Positions 62,357 to 64,000 of a stretch of 64,000 bases of DNA are shown here, one piece after another. This DNA is from Flavobacterium sp. LC2016-13. Its GTDB lineage: Bacteria > Bacteroidota > Bacteroidia > Flavobacteriales > Flavobacteriaceae. Below the pieces are notes generated by a model that did no database searches, was not told the origin of the DNA, and was given only the letters and a program-made list of their open reading frames with translations. The translations under genes were made by a program, and so were the position numbers. Position 1 is the stretch's first letter. The number at the start of each line of letters is the position of its first letter. The stretch is taken from the NCBI RefSeq assembly GCF_009707955.1, contig NZ_WMDQ01000001.1:248001-312000 (forward strand). The letters are read 5' to 3'.

Positions 62357-62607
62357 CTTTTGTCTTATTTCTGCAAGCAAAACCTAAAAGCTAAAGCATT
62401 GAAAAACAATTCAATAATAAGCCTTCCGTGAAGATTAAATTATTTTTGTAGTACTTTTCTTATTCAATTGAATATCAACACGTTACAATTATTAAAAATC
62501 TTATTCTGTTATTTTTAAAACTTCTTATTCCCATCTATAAAACTGTATGATTCTACATTTGCCTGTATAAAAAAACATTAATTAATAAAAAATAAAAATA
62601 CAGTGTT

Positions 62608-63333
62608 ATGAGAAATTTAAACAATGTTCCTAAAGTAATTTTAGAATCAAAAAGCATTGGGCATGCAATTGATTTTACCTGGAATAAAAAGAAAATAGAT
62701 AAATTTTTAGATCCTATTGAACAAAACGAGGATTTGGAAAAAGCATTAATGCGTATTAATCATAAAGGTTCTGTTGGATTTACTGCTGCGTTATTAGAGT
62801 GGATTTACTGGCGTTTTACGGGTTACACACAAGCAACTCATGATACTCAAAAACGCATCGAAGCGCTTTGGTGTTCTATCAATGAGCAAACGAATCCTTT
62901 ATTGTTTGATACTGATCTTGAAGTTCCTGCCGTAGGTTCTGTTGATGGCGCATTATGGATTGCTTTAATGAATGTAAGAATGGTTGATGTAAGATATAGA
63001 AAAGGATCTTACTTTTTGCAAAATGAACTTTTAGGATTGGTATTACTGGCACGTCATATTACACCAAAAAAGAAAATTTTTGACAAATGGATCAATAAAG
63101 TTATTTCAGATTTAATTCGTTTATATCCTTGCCAATATGATTATACAGATTTGGATGAATCTGATGAAGCAGTTTACAATTCATCAAATGAACCTGTAAT
63201 ATGTCGCGAATTTTTCTTCGATTCTGAATTTAAATATTCTCCGGAAGCTGTAGAAAGAGCTCTTTATAATTTTATCGATAATTTAGATCATAAAGCAAAT
63301 CCGTTTTTAAACTTGTCCAGAAAAGCATCTTAA
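62608..63333 (+). CDS. Conserved-looking protein of unknown function
   Basis: Soluble protein of 241 aa without signal peptide or membrane helix. I do not recognise a family. Visible features: Trp- and Tyr-rich helices (LLEWIYWRFTGYTQ), an acidic stretch DYTDLDESDEAVYNSS at about 185-200, and a neat reading frame with codon use like its neighbours. It could be an immunity- or stress-type protein but nothing in the sequence proves this. Monocistronic, between two terminators. Confidence 0.7.
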   Translation: MRNLNNVPKVILESKSIGHAIDFTWNKKKIDKFLDPIEQNEDLEKALMRINHKGSVGFTAALLEWIYWRFTGYTQATHDTQKRIEALWCSINEQTNPLLFDTDLEVPAVGSVDGALWIALMNVRMVDVRYRKGSYFLQNELLGLVLLARHITPKKKIFDKWINKVISDLIRLYPCQYDYTDLDESDEAVYNSSNEPVICREFFFDSEFKYSPEAVERALYNFIDNLDHKANPFLNLSRKAS

Positions 63334-63353
63334 TATTAATTATTCAATTCACG

Positions 63354-63392
63354 ATAACCCGTCAAAATAAGAATTTGACGGGTTATTTTATT
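63354..63392. terminator. Bidirectional terminator
   Basis: ATAACCCGTCAAA/TTTGACGGGTTAT stem followed by T residues; shared by the unknown gene and the convergent serine hydrolase gene. Confidence 0.85.
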
Positions 63393-63403
63393 TTAGCTTC
63401 TTT

Positions 63404-64000
63404 TTAATTTTTCTCAATAAATAAACTGGCTATATTTTCTAAATAACCTTCCGGACGGAAACCTTGTGCGTTGGTCAAAATTATTACAGAAAGATTGTCT
63501 TTTGGATAAATATACATTCCTGAACTAACACCTAAAGAAGCAATAACCTCATTCTTTAGAATCATTGATGTTAAAAGTGTTTCAAGATTTTTTTCTTCTT
63601 TGATTAATTGATGATTTTGCAATGCAATTATCCATTGTGCGATTTCTTTTGCGGTTGAATAAATTCCTGCTGAGGTTCTCAAATTTTCAGGAATTATTTC
63701 ATATACATCTATTACATCACCATTTCTAGCATTTTTATATGATGATCTTCTGCGTTTAAATACATTATAATAATCAGCAAATCCTGCTTTAATTGAGTTC
63801 TTCATTTCAGCTTTTTCAAACTCATTTTCGATAAGATATTTATCAAATGATTTTCCGCTTACTTTTTCAATGATCATTACAAGCAAAAGATAATTCGTCT
63901 GATTATAATCAAACCGTTCGCCGGGTTCAAAAACAACCGGTAGCTCTTTTATTTTATTTAAAGAAGTTATATTATTTTGAGTCAGCAAGTTTTCTTCAGA
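63404..64000 (-). CDS. Beta-lactamase-fold serine hydrolase (class C-like), N-terminus beyond window edge
   Basis: The frame stays open to base 64000 (199 codons visible), so the start lies outside the window; an internal TTG at 63988 is not a credible start. PGERFDYNQTNYLLL matches the region around the YxN motif of class C beta-lactamase-like hydrolases, and TSAGIYSTAKEIAQWI and the final strand region also fit. The SxxK motif with the nucleophile would be off-window. Substrate unknown; peptidase or esterase activity is possible. Confidence 0.82.
   Translation of the reverse strand, partial: SEENLLTQNNITSLNKIKELPVVFEPGERFDYNQTNYLLLVMIIEKVSGKSFDKYLIENEFEKAEMKNSIKAGFADYYNVFKRRRSSYKNARNGDVIDVYEIIPENLRTSAGIYSTAKEIAQWIIALQNHQLIKEEKNLETLLTSMILKNEVIASLGVSSGMYIYPKDNLSVIILTNAQGFRPEGYLENIASLFIEKN

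Larger units (their letters stand above)
62260..62607. other. Intergenic region after pruA
   Basis: A 348-nt region with an 8-nt tandem repeat (62271-62310), the pruA terminator (62319-62356) and an AT-rich promoter region for the next gene. No further gene was recognised. Confidence 0.5.

Noticed and set aside
63986..63988. TTG at 63988 as the start of the serine hydrolase
   Set aside because: The frame is open to the window edge and the nucleophile motif must lie upstream, so the gene is simply cut by the edge.

Overview
The window is chromosomal DNA of a Bacteroidota species, almost certainly a Flavobacterium close to F. johnsoniae. The sequence is AT-rich and shows promoters of the Bacteroidota type (TTG or TTTG, about 17-23 bases, then TAnnTTTG). 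It carries the gliding genes gldB and gldC, a type IX secretion plug protein, a Bacteroidota dcw cluster with a PASTA-tailed FtsI, and many proteins typical of flavobacteria. No prophage, plasmid, insertion sequence with a transposase, rRNA operon or CRISPR array is visible.

Layout. 1-12894 (minus strand) is the division and cell-wall (dcw) operon, read from right to left: mraZ, rsmH, ftsL-like, ftsI, murE, mraY, murD, a small four-helix-bundle gene, ftsW, murG, murC and the start of ftsQ, which runs off the left edge. Its promoter region holds GTGGT boxes every 10 bp that look like MraZ operators. 13273-17728 holds an alpha/beta hydrolase, engB, gldC-gldB, nadE and a LuxR-type response regulator. 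17843-25074 holds dnaG, a sigma/anti-sigma/outer-membrane operon with its own ECF-type promoter, a polyprenyl synthase and rlmN. 25393-30860 holds two YceI transcription units with matching operator-like palindromes, a small alanine-rich lipoprotein, an O-methyltransferase and a PhyH-like oxygenase.

31037-37111 (minus) holds PAP2, tatA, an M1 peptidase, a DUF6702-like gene and three overlapping carboxypeptidase-regulatory-like paralogues. 37358-41339 holds pepE, two tRNA-Gly genes, a GNAT enzyme and two convergent L,D-transpeptidases. 41640-54353 holds a DUF5916 protein, gpmI, a DUF445 protein, map, a GxxExxY protein, a methyltransferase, a SNF2 helicase, the T9SS plug protein and apaG. 54350-60433 (minus) is the four-gene ligase-associated DNA repair set (exonuclease, ATP-dependent ligase, Lhr-like helicase, PdeM phosphoesterase). 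60634-64000 holds pruA, an unknown gene and the end of a serine hydrolase.

The most unusual signal is in the spaces between genes rather than in the genes. Several gaps inside same-strand gene runs are filled by inverted repeats whose arms are made of 7-10 nt degenerate tandem units. The arms generally begin within a few bases of the upstream stop codon and end close to the downstream start codon. Two of these inverted repeats carry a small gene in the loop: an S23-type four-helix-bundle protein between murD and ftsW (perfect 31-bp arms), and a GxxExxY PD-(D/E)XK-like protein between map and a methyltransferase (26 of 28 bp). Folding of the arms would loop out the insert and bring the flanking cistrons together again. 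This suggests a class of small operon-tolerant genetic elements that deserves a proper search.
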